Shown here piece by piece: positions 1-9,700 of a stretch of 16,682 nt of DNA (positions are counted from its first letter, which is position 1; each line of letters starts with the position of its first letter). The position numbers and the translations under genes are program-made. Source of the DNA: Podochytrium sp. JEL0797 (lineage: Eukaryota; Chytridiomycota; Chytridiomycetes; Chytridiales; Chytriomycetaceae); assembly GCA_027596195.1 (NCBI GenBank), contig JADGJG010000555.1, forward strand, positions 1 through 16,682, given 5' to 3'. Below the pieces are notes generated by a model. That model made no database searches and was not told where the DNA came from. It worked only from the letters and a program-made list of their open reading frames with translations.

Positions 1-411
1 AGCAATCGCGTCTGCAATTTAACTGTGAGTCATCTCTTTTTTCTCAAAGATTTACAAAGCTGACAATTCGACACGCTCTTAGGAATGAAGCTTTCGGGTT
101 TTCGCCCTGTTTTGTTCAATTCCCCACATCCTGGAAGTTTCGGACACAAATCCCTTCGAAATTCGACAGCGCACCAATCTGCAGCTTTCAAAACACTAAA
201 GCATGTCTAATTAATCGGCTGTTGACTGTTGTTGGGATACCACAGACCATAAGAATAAACTGTGTTGAGATTTTGGGCGAATCAAAAGTTGAAACCAACC
301 TCAAAGATGGAAAACCCGCGTTGGTGATATGGCGACGCGTTGAAAACTTCTCAGTTTCCGGTTTTCTCAGTTTATAATATTTAAAACTCCCAAAAGAAAA
401 TGTCCAAAAAG
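1..411. other. Left flank downstream of SET2, with a start-less open frame
   Basis: Apart from the repeat at 15-80, I recognise nothing. One plus-strand frame (codons beginning at 3) stays open from the window edge to TAA at 373-375, about 123 codons, with no usable start inside. It could be the 3' end of a gene entering from the left and convergent with SET2, or chance. Its translation matches no family I know. A weak TATAAA-like polyadenylation candidate for SET2 lies on minus at 371-376. Confidence 0.3.
15..80 (+). repeat. Left copy of an inverted repeat shared with the right window edge
   Basis: About 57 of 66 aligned bases match the reverse complement of 16612-16682, with a 4-nt difference in a poly-T run and one further 1-nt gap. 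The shared core reads GTGAGTCA-YCTC-T(n)-CTCAAAGATTT, then CTGACAATTC. It includes a TGAGTCA bZIP (Gcn4/AP-1-type) heptamer at 26-32. It also looks like an intron start (GTGAGT) with a branch site (CTGAC) and a possible acceptor at 81-82. Confidence 0.7.
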
Positions 412-859
412 CTACTTCTTTTTCTTTTCCACCTCGACAAAAGATTTGTAGAATTTCTATGACACAAAACGTTCATTAGGTTGTCGAGAAAAAGAAGGAA
501 AGGACTTACATGGGCGGATTTTTTCATGGCAACTTTGACGTCGTCGCTCAAGCCGTTCTTGTGGTCATTCACGGTCTTGTGCCTGATTTCTCGTTCCAGG
601 ATTGCATGGGTACACTGCAAAAACAACAAAAATCAGTCAAGATCAAGACTGGCGGAAACCCACTCGCAAAGAAAAAAACTCACGCTTCTCGCAACTTTCT
701 TGAACTTGTCGCTCCCCAAGGTCTCCCGATATCTACTCAAAGTCTTCACAACCAGCTCCGAAATCTAACAAGAAAAATACACGTCAGCACAAGCCCCCTT
801 CCAACGTTCGCCGAAAAAAATTCACCCACCCTTCCCCTCAACAGCTTAATCGAAGCCTC
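412..859 (-). other. SET2: SRI domain (RNA polymerase II CTD binding) of Set2
   Basis: Four exon pieces (end of 830-1786, then 684-764, 510-614, 412-456) join to LLRGRISELVVKTLSRYR, DKFKKVARS, LSDDVKVAMKKSAH and KFYKSFVEVEKKKK before the stop. This matches the three-helix SRI domain, which in Set2 proteins docks on the phosphorylated C-terminal repeat of Rpb1 and couples methylation to elongation. It is the extreme C-terminus, as in other Set2 proteins. Confidence 0.85.
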
Positions 860-3607
860 CTCATCCTTCGGACTCGAAAACCCACCCATCGCCGTCGCCC
901 GCTGCACAATCGCTTCAATATCCGCCTCATCCATCCCTTCAATCATGGAACTCTTGACCCGCACCTCAGGCACCACCGCCGCCGCCGACGCGCTGCCCAC
1001 CGAAATCTCCCCCGGCGAACCCTCCGTGGCAGCGTCTCGCGGAAAGTCCCACCGCGACATGGCCAGCGCGTGGTTGTAGTAGTACAGTCGGCCTTCGTCG
1101 TTTTTGGCCACTTTCCATCCTTTCGGGAGCGTGTCTAGAACGCTTTCGACAACGCGACTGTTGGCTCCCATGGATCCTCCATTGTCGGGGTTCAAACTCG
1201 GAGTGGAATTGCTGCGTCCGTATTCAAATGATCCAGGTCGTTGTTGTTGTTGTTGTCCGAGAGTGGACGGACGAGGCGGGAGGGAGCTGATGCTGTTCGA
1301 TCGAACGGTGAGAGGGTCGAATCGGTTGGCAAGGTCTTCGGTGGAGGTGGAGCTGGATCGAGGGGATAAGATGCTGCTGTTGCTTTCGTATTTGCCGCGT
1401 TTGTAAAAGAAGTTGGCCGCCGCTGCGCCTGCGCTGCTGGTGGAGACTGAAGAAGGAGTGGGTCGGTCGCTTTGATTGTCGGGGCTTCGTTTGAGGGAGT
1501 TCGTATCAGAATTTGAGGAGGAAGTGTCGGTCGGTTGGGACGCCTTTTTCGGGATTCGGTAGACGGTGGTGAATTTCGACCATGTCTCGAGCAGCTGTAA
1601 CAAAATGATCAGACCTCGTTCCAAGCGAGATTCTCTTGCGTTTGCTTCGCGTACCTCTTGGCCAATATCCACAACCGAGTACGTCGAGTTTTGCGATTCA
1701 ACGATTTTTTTGACAAGATCCTCGATGCGGCTATCCACAATGGCATTTCTAGAGATGGGAGGCATATTTTTCAGAATCCGCATAGTCTGTGTGACAGCGT
1801 GGGCCGTTAATGATATTTCATTCAAAACGCGCGGAAAGTTGAAAAACATACTTGATAGCAGATGGACACGTTGGATTTGGAATGCTGCGCTAAGCAATTC
1901 TTCAACACCAAGAGCCCATGGTATTGAAGGAACTTCCGCTGCATCGTGACACTTTGAGTCGCCTTTCAAAATAACGAAAACCCACGCGTTAAAAATAATC
2001 AAGACAAAAAAAGGGAGCATCAAAAATAGAAACCTCGAGCTTTTGAAGCAGCCGAATCAATTTCGTTGGTTTGGAGGTGGAATACAGCATCACTTTGACG
2101 AAGGACTTCACGGCCTCGACCGTCTGCAAGCCTCGCTCCTCCTGCAGAAACACGCGTCCAAATGTCAGCAGCAAGCAAGTCTCGAATCCCAAAATTTCAC
2201 ATACCCTATCATCCCCATAATTGTCCTCGTCATCCGACCCACTTCTCGCCCGCCGCGGTTTCGCCGTGAGCTTCTCCTCCTCTTCATCGATTTCATCATC
2301 GTCTGTGTTGGGATTTGGGGGGTTATTACACAAAAAGTCAAAAACCAAGCACCAAACCTTCTTCCTTGATGTTGATGACAGTTTTTTGCTGACCTCCAAT
2401 CACTCCTTTACACTCGGAATGACCACAATAGCAAATCTGGGGCTCGGCTCCATACCGCTCAAATTTGTAATCAAACGACAGCTCCTCGCCAGCAGCGACA
2501 TCCGACACGGTGAAGAATCCCATCCGGATTTGGTTGCCAACGACCCATTTCTGAAGCTCACAATTCGGGACGCAGCTGTGGTTCATGAAGCGGGCAATAT
2601 TGCCCTTTTTGCAGGCGTCAATGACCTGGAGAGTTGCGAGTTTAGAGTGACACCATGAAAACGGTACAATAGCGACATTTCCTACCTCGTCCGTTTTGAT
2701 GCTCATGAAATAAAAGTGTTTGGCGCCCGTCTCGCTGTATTCTCGCACTCGTTTGAGAAACATGGACTGAGGAATCACTTCTCCGCAATATTCAATCACA
2801 AACTGGCCTCTATAATAGTAAAGAAAGCACGTGCGTGTTTGGGAATCAGAGATCTTTCATCCAGCCTTCCCGTGTATTGTCACGTTTCAGGGGGGAGTGC
2901 CGATTGGCGAAACCCCCCCTCACCCGCGGGCAACGCACCTTTTCAGAGCTTTCGTTGCTTTCAGCCCGTATCCTTTCAGTTCCGTTTTGATAACTCTGAT
3001 GGGAGCGTACTGCTTGTTCCAGAATCTAAAAGCGAAGTGCCCCGTCAAAGTTTTGCCCCCCTGGCCCGAACGGCACCCCGCGGGAGCAGAGGTCCGCCCC
3101 TCTGCCCCTCTCACTCTCCCACACCATACCTGCGGTTCTGGCAGTTATATCCGCACGGACAGTCGTCGGCAGAGCATTCGAGGAACAGGGCTCTGATTCG
3201 AGAAACGCAGTCAGCACTTCGCCACGGCCACTGCCCAGGTGTCATCCCACGCACCTGTTAATACAGTCTGAGGATTCGCCGCACGCCATCTCCGGATCGT
3301 CGCCTGGGTTTGTTTTGAACATGAGAAACATGAGGAGGGTACCGAATCGCTCACCGTTCTGGTATGCGCACATGCACGGCATGACCTCCATGTCCTCGAT
3401 ACGGCCCTTGGCGCCACCTTTGTACTCGTTGCGCTCGATGTGAGTGTAGACTTTGGTGAGTTCCTGCGTTAAGTCTTGGCTCTCCATCTTTTGTTGCTGT
3501 GCCAACATTCGATGCAAAAAATCCAAGTTTTCTGTCGATGCTCTGCGGGGTTCCAAAACCAAAGATTGTCCTCTTTTTTTTCTTTCTTTGCTCTGAGTAA
3601 TAAGCAT
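412..3607 (-). CDS. SET2: Histone H3 lysine-36 methyltransferase Set2 (13 exons)
   Basis: This nuclear enzyme transfers methyl groups from S-adenosylmethionine to histone H3 Lys36 behind elongating RNA polymerase II. The spliced product is 782 aa. Domains in order are AWS (about 78-121), SET (131-252), post-SET (253-270), a helical middle region (about 315-413), WW (608-636) and SRI (about 697-782). Visible hallmarks are the AWS cysteines (C78, C80, C92, C98, C107, C112, C114, C118), EYCGE (157-161), NHSC (207-210) and the post-SET CYC...C. The start at 3607 is the first in-frame ATG, with an in-frame TGA two codons upstream; a later ATG at residue 34 is possible. The stop is TAG at 412-414. 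Residues 470-605 are a Ser/Asn/Gln-rich linker with a five-Gln run. The gene is head to head with TOR. The family call is very secure; the exact N-terminus is less so. Confidence 0.95.
1040..1126 (-). other. SET2: WW domain of Set2
   Basis: Residues 608-636 show LPKGW (W611), the aromatic triplet YYYN and the second tryptophan in SRWDFP (W633), 22 residues after the first, the usual WW spacing. WW domains bind proline-rich ligands. Its position between the linker and the SRI domain is the usual one for fungal Set2. Confidence 0.93.
1709..2141 (-). other. SET2: Helical middle region of Set2, including a frame-switched exon
   Basis: Exons 2034-2141, 1852-1962 and the start of 830-1786 join to give TKLIRLLQKLE, then RKFLQYHGLLVLKNCL, then MPPISRNAIVDSRIEDLV. 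Fungal Set2 proteins have a helical region of this type, resembling TFIIS N-terminal/LEDGF-like folds, after the catalytic part. The exon at 1852-1962 lies in a different frame from the long open frame covering the same bases. It is entered and left at phase 0, which supports the splicing model. Confidence 0.8.
2392..3000 (-). other. SET2: SET and post-SET catalytic domain of Set2
   Basis: Residues 131-270. Seen directly: the GYGLKA motif (140-145), EYCGE (157-161), RFMNHSCVPNC (204-214, cofactor-binding Asn-His pair and pseudoknot), the FDY motif with Y245, and the post-SET CYCGHSEC (257-264) supplying zinc ligands. No catalytic element is missing, so the enzyme is expected to be active. The domain is interrupted by introns at 2810-2938 and 2626-2685. 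Confidence 0.95.
3135..3376 (-). other. SET2: AWS zinc-binding domain of Set2
   Basis: Spread over three exons. After splicing the cysteine pattern reads MPCMC, then ACGESSDCINR, then LECSADDCPCGYNCQNR. This is the cysteine cluster that precedes the SET domain in Set2/ASH1/NSD-class lysine methyltransferases and binds zinc. Two extra serines sit between ACGE and DC compared with the common ACGEDC form. Confidence 0.93.
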
Positions 3608-3799
3608 TCCTCAAAGCTCCATGAGAATATTTGTGATAATGATAGTTTCAACAAGGGGGAGTTGGAGAACCTCGAGAATCCAACATTGATTACTGTCACC
3701 ATTGTCCATTGGCAATAATCATCTTAAAGACCTCTTCTCCTTTACCTTCCTCTTCTTTTCAAGGAGAATATTCCACGAGAGAAGGGGGAGCGAAAAAAA
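3608..3799. promoter_or_regulatory. Shared divergent promoter of SET2 and TOR
   Basis: Only 192 bp separate the two start codons. An inverted CCAAT box (ATTGG on plus) lies at 3708-3712, near the middle. A pyrimidine-rich C/T tract at 3731-3760 precedes the TOR start, the kind of tract often found near fungal transcription starts. No clear TATA box is seen. The TOR ATG has an A-rich leader with A at -3. Transcription start sites cannot be read from sequence alone. Confidence 0.6.
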
Positions 3800-6700
3800 A
3801 TGCTGGAACCGAACCGGGCCGACACTCCGACGTCGCAGCTCCAGGGCCAGATGCAAGTGGCTAGCAGCACTGGCCAAATTCAACCACAAAGCGTCCCGAT
3901 CGAAGCGAGATTTCAGGCGATCCGCGGAGCAAAGACGGATGCGGAACGAAGGGCGTTGGCGCAGGACATCCGTGAACATGTGAGGGCAGCATGGCTTGCA
4001 CAACACTCTTTTACACCTAATACTTTCTGCAGGTCTCTTCGTATGCGCGCGAAGTGTCTGGGGAGCCCTTTTCGAAATTCATGCAGCAGGATGTGAACAA
4101 ACGCATATTCGAGCTCATCCACTCGCAGGACGTCCTCCACAAGATGGCTGGAATCCTTATCATAGGTGTGTTTACTGTCGGCGTCCGTGGTTGGCGGGAC
4201 CGCTGGATCACAGGAGCTTGGGAGACTGCGATGACGCAGCATCGTTTCCGCGCGATCGGTTCCAACCGATGGTATTCTTGCAGCCGCATTATGCTGGATG
4301 ATGTGTTATTTGCGTGCTTGGAGAGGGAGCTGGTTTGAAGCGAGCGTGTTTTGGCCGGCACTCCTGGCTGCGAGGAATGACACAACTCCTCAACATCGGC
4401 AACGACCATCAAAAACAGGATCACCATTCAGAATCTCGCACGCATACGGCTATACATTTCGTGAATAACTGATATTCTTTTTGGAATTGCAGATTCGTTG
4501 ATTGACTTTCAAGGCGAAGACAACACCATCAAAACCACGCGATTCGCGAACTACCTGCGGATTGTTCTCCCCGGAAGCGATCCTCAAATCTCTATTTTGG
4601 CGGCCAAAGCGCTTGGACGTCTGGCTCAACCCGGTGGAACCCTGACTGCCGAATTTGTAGAGTTCGAAGTCAAAAGAGCTTTAGAATGGCTGCAAGGTTG
4701 GAATCCAGTCCTCTTTTGTTCGTTACCTAGTCCTGACTTTGTTTTCCAGGTGACCGTAACGAATCGAGACGATATGCCGCTGTTTTGGTCCTGAAAGAGC
4801 TGGCGTTGAGCTCCCCGACTCTGATTTTCGCTTACGTGCCTCAAATTCTGGATTTGGTGTGGACTGCATTGCGAGATCCCAAGGTAAATTTTGGCGCCCG
4901 TTGGGCTCAATTGTCTCGCTAAATCTGCCAAATAGGTCACAATTCGTGAAAGTGGCGCAGAGGTCTTGAATGCATGCCTTCTGCTGATGCAGCATCGCGA
5001 AAATCATTGGCGAAGACAGTGGTATCGCAGGATCTGTGACGAAGCCGACCGCGGAATCATGAAAACGCTCAATCCAGACTCGTTACACGGCTGCCTGCTT
5101 GTGTATCGAGAGTTGTTTGGTCATGCGGGAAAGGTGGGAGCAGCTGGTACTTTGGTTTTTCGTTCGCCTCTAACAACCCTCAACAGTTCATGGACACGAA
5201 ATACGCGGATACTTCCGAAACAATCATCAGATTCCGCAGCCACCCCAATTCCTTGATTCGCTTGACCGTGATTCAGATGTTTCCTGTCTTGGCTTCGTAC
5301 AACACGAACCTCTTTGTTTCGACGCATTTGAATGTGTGCATTGATTACCTTGTGGGTGAACTCCGGAGAGAGCGCGTCGTCACAAGCGAAGACAATCGGG
5401 ATCGTCGAGCAGGTTCGCGCGCTTCCACTTTTCCACAGAGCGTGAGCTAATGCGATATTTTCGGGTTCAGCCTTCCTGGCGATTGGAAGCATTTCCTCTG
5501 CTGTCCAGCTGAATATCTTGCCGTACTTGGATGTTATTTTTCGGGTCGTCAGAGAGTACCTTATCCGCGCGTATGTTTTTGCTGATTTCTTGAGGCGAGT
5601 TTGGTGGCACTCATGCTGATGTATCGCAGGCGTAACCGACCCGACGCTGCTTACTCTGTGTTAAAATGTCTGAGCATGCTTGCCATCGCAATCGAGGATC
5701 AACTCGAAAGCCGGATCCATGGAGTCTTGAATTTGATTTTCGCGTCGGGGTTGTCGGAACAGCTCAAGCAAACGCTGTGTGATATTTGCGAGAAGATCCC
5801 GAGTCTGTTGCCGATTATTCAAGGTTTGCTTGCCGGAGTTGGTGGTCGCTGTTGGAAATGCTGATCGATTTGTGATCACCAGAACGATTTTTGAACATGC
5901 TTTCCATGATTCTGTGCGGGGAGCCGTATCGACACCCTGGAGCCCCAGGGAGACTGTTGGCTGTTTCCTTCAAGGACGTCCAGGTAAGTTTGCCGCCGAT
6001 TTGTGTCGATCGAACTAAACGACGCGATTTTCTTCTCAGAATTCTGAAAACAAAAGCATCGACACCATTATTTTGGCCTTGAACTGTCTCGGAAGCTTCA
6101 ATTTCAGTGGTATCTGTCGCATTATTCACTATCAATCGACATCGGCTCTCTAAATATCGAGCACAGGCCACATGTTGCAGGAGCTCATTCGCTCTTGCGC
6201 CGTCACGTACCTTGATGATGTACATCCAGGCATCCGGAAAGCTGCCGCAGTCACCTGTTGTCAATTGCTTGCTTGCGACCCAGTGAACTACCAAGTAATT
6301 GTTCTTTACCTCTCGTTGCTTTCCCAAACTGATAATCTCGACGCAGACGAGCAACATGTCGATGAGAATCGTGGGAGAGGTTTTGGAAAAGCTCTTGGTT
6401 GTTGGAATCACGGACCCTGGTTCGTTTTGAAGTCGCGTTCCACGTGCGATTCTGACACGCCAAAAATCTTGCAGATCCGATCATCAGACAAACCGTAATG
6501 GCTTCTTTGGACGAACGCTTTGACCATCATCTCGCGCAAGCCGAAAACATCCGCTCGATCTTCTTGGCGATGAACGACGAGTCTTTTGCGGTTCGCGAGC
6601 TTGCGATCGCCATCATTGGACGCCTTACTCTCCACAATCCCGCTTACGTGATGCCTCCCCTGCGAAAGATTCTGATTCGGCTGTTGACCGAATTGCAGTT

Positions 6701-9700
6701 TTCGAATATCAGGTTTGAAGCGAATGCTTTGGTTAATGGCCCGGCTTCGACTGATTCGCCTCTGTTCCAGTCTCCAAAAGGAAGAGTGTGCCAAGTTGCT
6801 ATGTGATTTGATTCTGGCCTCGCAAAGATTAGTGAAGCCGTACGTCAACTCGATCATGAAGGTCTTGCTCCCGAAAACGAAGGACGCGAGTACGGGTGTT
6901 TCGGCCAAATCCATCGCCGCCATCGGCGAACTCTCTCAAGTCGGCTGCGAGGACATCCTCCCGTACTTTGACGAGATTGTCCCCATCATCATCGATACTC
7001 TGCAAGACCAAAGCAGCGCGGTGAAGAGAGAAGCCGCATTGAAGACGTTGGGGCGTGTGTGCAGCAACACGGGTGTGGTCATCACGCCTTACATCACGTA
7101 TTCGAATTTGCTGGATATTCTTATCAACGTGCTGAAAACGGAGGAAGCGACCTCCATCAGATTGGAGACAGTGAAAGTGATTGGTATCCTCGGTGCTTTG
7201 GACCCGTACAAACACAAGGTGGCGTGTTTTGAGGGGAGTAATTTGAATGTTTTCTAATTTGATTCTCTTTCAGCTTGTCTCGGCACCCGAGAGCTCGACT
7301 GCAGCCGAAATGGAATCTTTGCCAAGCCCGTCTTCTGATGATTACTATCCCACGATCGTTTTGAACGCTCTCACAAAGATCTTGAGGGATACGTCGCTGA
7401 GTGTTCATCACACGGCCGTGGTCCAGGCCGTCATGTACATGTTTGAGACGTTGGGTCTGAAATTTGTGCCGTTCCTCTCCAAGGTTTGATTTCGATTTCG
7501 ATTTGATTCGGCTCACCCGAATCTACCGCCTCCTCTAATCTCGCTGTTACAGATTATCCCGTCACTGCTGAGTATGATGCGCTCCTGCCCGCCGAGCATG
7601 CTGGAGTTTCACTTCACAAAACTTGCGGACCTCGTCACCATCGTCAAACAGCACATCCGAAACTACTTGCCTGAAATATTCACTCTCCTGCACGAGTTTT
7701 GGAGCCCCGTCTCGAACCTGCAGATTATGATTCTGTCTCTGATCGAAGCGATCGCGTTGGCTCTCGATGCCGAGTTCAAGACGTTTCTGCCTTCCCTTCT
7801 CCCTCAGATTCTGCTCATTTTCGACGCTGACACGAGCGAGCGAAAAATGTCGATCCAAAAGGCCTTGCACGCGTTTGTGATTTTTGGCGCGACTCTTGAC
7901 GAGTACCTCTACCTTGTGATGCCTGTCATTGTGCGTCTCTACGAGAGACAGGACGTGCCGATGTCTCTTCGAAAATACGCCATCGAAGTGACTGGACAAC
8001 TCGCGAAAGAGTTGGACCTCTCGGACCACTCCGCCAAGATTGTCCATCCTCTTCTGAGACTTTTGAGCAGCCCTTCGGGGAGAGAACTGCGGGGTGCGTC
8101 TATGGATACCATTTTGATTCTGGCCCGTCAAATGAAGCAAGGATTCTCGTTGTTTATCTCTCCGCTGGGACAGGTGCGTGTTGTTGTGACACGGCTCGGA
8201 CTCCGGGTTGTAGTAACTTTGGCCAACAGATTCTCGCGAAACAACACATCAATTACCCGACATACGAAGCCATCGCGCTGAAAATCTTGCGTAAGGAGGA
8301 GATTCCACGCGAATTGCTCGTTGACGATGAAGAACGGTGTGTTGATCGACTTTTCTGTGTTCATCGGTTGTTGAACTCTGTTTCCAGAGCCGGGAAGGGA
8401 GCGTCACAAGAGCAGCCCACCGAAACCGCCACGCAAAAGGTTCCCGTCAATCAGAATCAACTGAAAAAATCGTGGGAGTCGTTCCAGCGCTCGACGAAGG
8501 AGGATTGGGCCGAGTGGATGCGCCGTTTCAGTGTTGAGCTCTTGAAGGAATCTCCTTCCCATGCGCTCCGTTCTTGCGCGTCCCTTGCTGCCGTTTACAA
8601 CCCGCTGGCTCGCGATCTTTTCAATGCTGGCTTTGTTTCGTGTTGGACTGAACTCTCGGACCCTCTGAAAGACGATTTGGTCGCGGCCCTGGAAACTGCG
8701 TTGACTGCTCCCAACATCTCACCCGAAATCACTCAAACGCTGCTCAATCTTGCCGAATTCATGGAACACGACGACAAGGCACTTCCCATCGATATTCGCA
8801 CGCTTGGTCAATACGCGGGCCGGTGCCATGCTTGGGCGAAAGCTCTGCACTACAAGGAGTTGGAGTTCTTGCAGGACCCGTTGCCCGAGACTATCGAGAG
8901 TTTGATCAGCATCAACAATCAGCTTCAGCAACCGGATTCAGCGATTGGAATTTTGCGCGTCGCTCAAGAGTCTCAGCGTGAGTGCAGCAGCTCTTTTGCC
9001 GAAACTGGATCTGATTCATTTTTCACGACAGATATCATTCTGTCGAACACTTGGTACGAGAAGCTGAATCGATGGGAGGAGGCACTTGAGCGATATGAGC
9101 GCCAACAAGCCGACGATCCTCATTCTGTCGAGGCGCTTTATGGCCGCATGAGATGTCTCCAGAACCTTGGGGAGTGGGAACGTCTCTCTGTCCTTTCGCA
9201 GCAGCACTTTTACTCAACTCGAGACGAGAATGTGAAGCGAACAATGGCTCCCGTCGGCGCAGCTGCAGCGTGGAGTCTTGGGGAGTGGGGATTCATGCAG
9301 GATTGTGTCGACCTGATCAAGACGGACAGTCCCGATGGTGCCTTCTTCCGATCCGTGCTGTCGCTGCATGAAGACCGATTCCAAGAAGCCGTCCAGCTCA
9401 TTGACAAAGCGCGAGTGCTGTTGGATACGGAGTTGATGGCGCTGGTTGGGGAGAGTTACAATCGAGCGTATCCGTGAGTTTTTGTTGTTGAAGTGTTGCT
9501 GTGAATTTCACATTGATTCGCTTTTCGCAGCGTTATCGTTCGAATTCAAATGCTTGCGGAATTGGACGAAATCATTAACTACAAGCAGTTGTATGAGTTC
9601 CCAGAGCGCCAGGCGCTGATTCGCAAGACCTGGATGGCAAGGTAAAATGACCGTGACATTCCGATACAGCGAGTTTGCCTAACCTTGGTTCCATGTGTAG

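Larger units (their letters stand above)
412..3607 (-). other. SET2: Exon-intron model of SET2
   Basis: Exons in transcript order (plus-strand coordinates): 3355-3607, 3255-3303, 3130-3192, 2939-3025, 2686-2809, 2358-2625, 2205-2302, 2034-2141, 1852-1962, 830-1786, 684-764, 510-614, 412-456. They sum to 2349 nt (782 codons plus stop). All 12 introns are GT-AG, 51-129 nt long. Each junction was chosen for phase agreement and for restoring family motifs: for example, joining 2686 to 2625 gives TDEVIDACKKGN, and joining 3355 to 3303 gives the uninterrupted AWS stretch YQNGDDPEMACGE. The introns at 2142-2204, 2626-2685 and 3304-3354 are multiples of three without stops, so naive translation would keep them as coding. 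Confidence 0.88.
3800..8173 (+). other. TOR: HEAT-repeat region of TOR
   Basis: Residues 1-1086, all helical with repeated leucine-rich helix pairs. Recognisable TOR blocks are [61 protein letters not shown] and [10 protein letters not shown]. In TOR complexes this superhelix scaffolds partner subunits. It is cut into the densest set of small exons (15 introns). Confidence 0.93.

Noticed and set aside
746..2023. A separate minus-strand gene starting with Met at 2023
   Set aside because: Its first 80 or so codons overlap two SET2 introns and a SET2 exon in another frame; the rest is the WW/SRI-side exon of SET2.
2221..2658. A 145-codon plus-strand frame
   Set aside because: Antisense of the SET domain exons of SET2; composition is what the complement of the acidic stretch would give.
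4255..4270. A tRNA or tRNA-derived element in TOR intron 2, suggested by GGTTCCAACC
   Set aside because: No A box, anticodon arm or acceptor stem could be found around it.
4017..4427. A 136-codon antisense frame over TOR exon 2 and intron 2
   Set aside because: It is the complement of a conserved TOR exon, has no recognisable product and shows no splice or promoter support.
7562..8140. A 192-codon minus-strand frame
   Set aside because: It lies wholly antisense to the long HEAT-repeat exon 7553-8173 of TOR.
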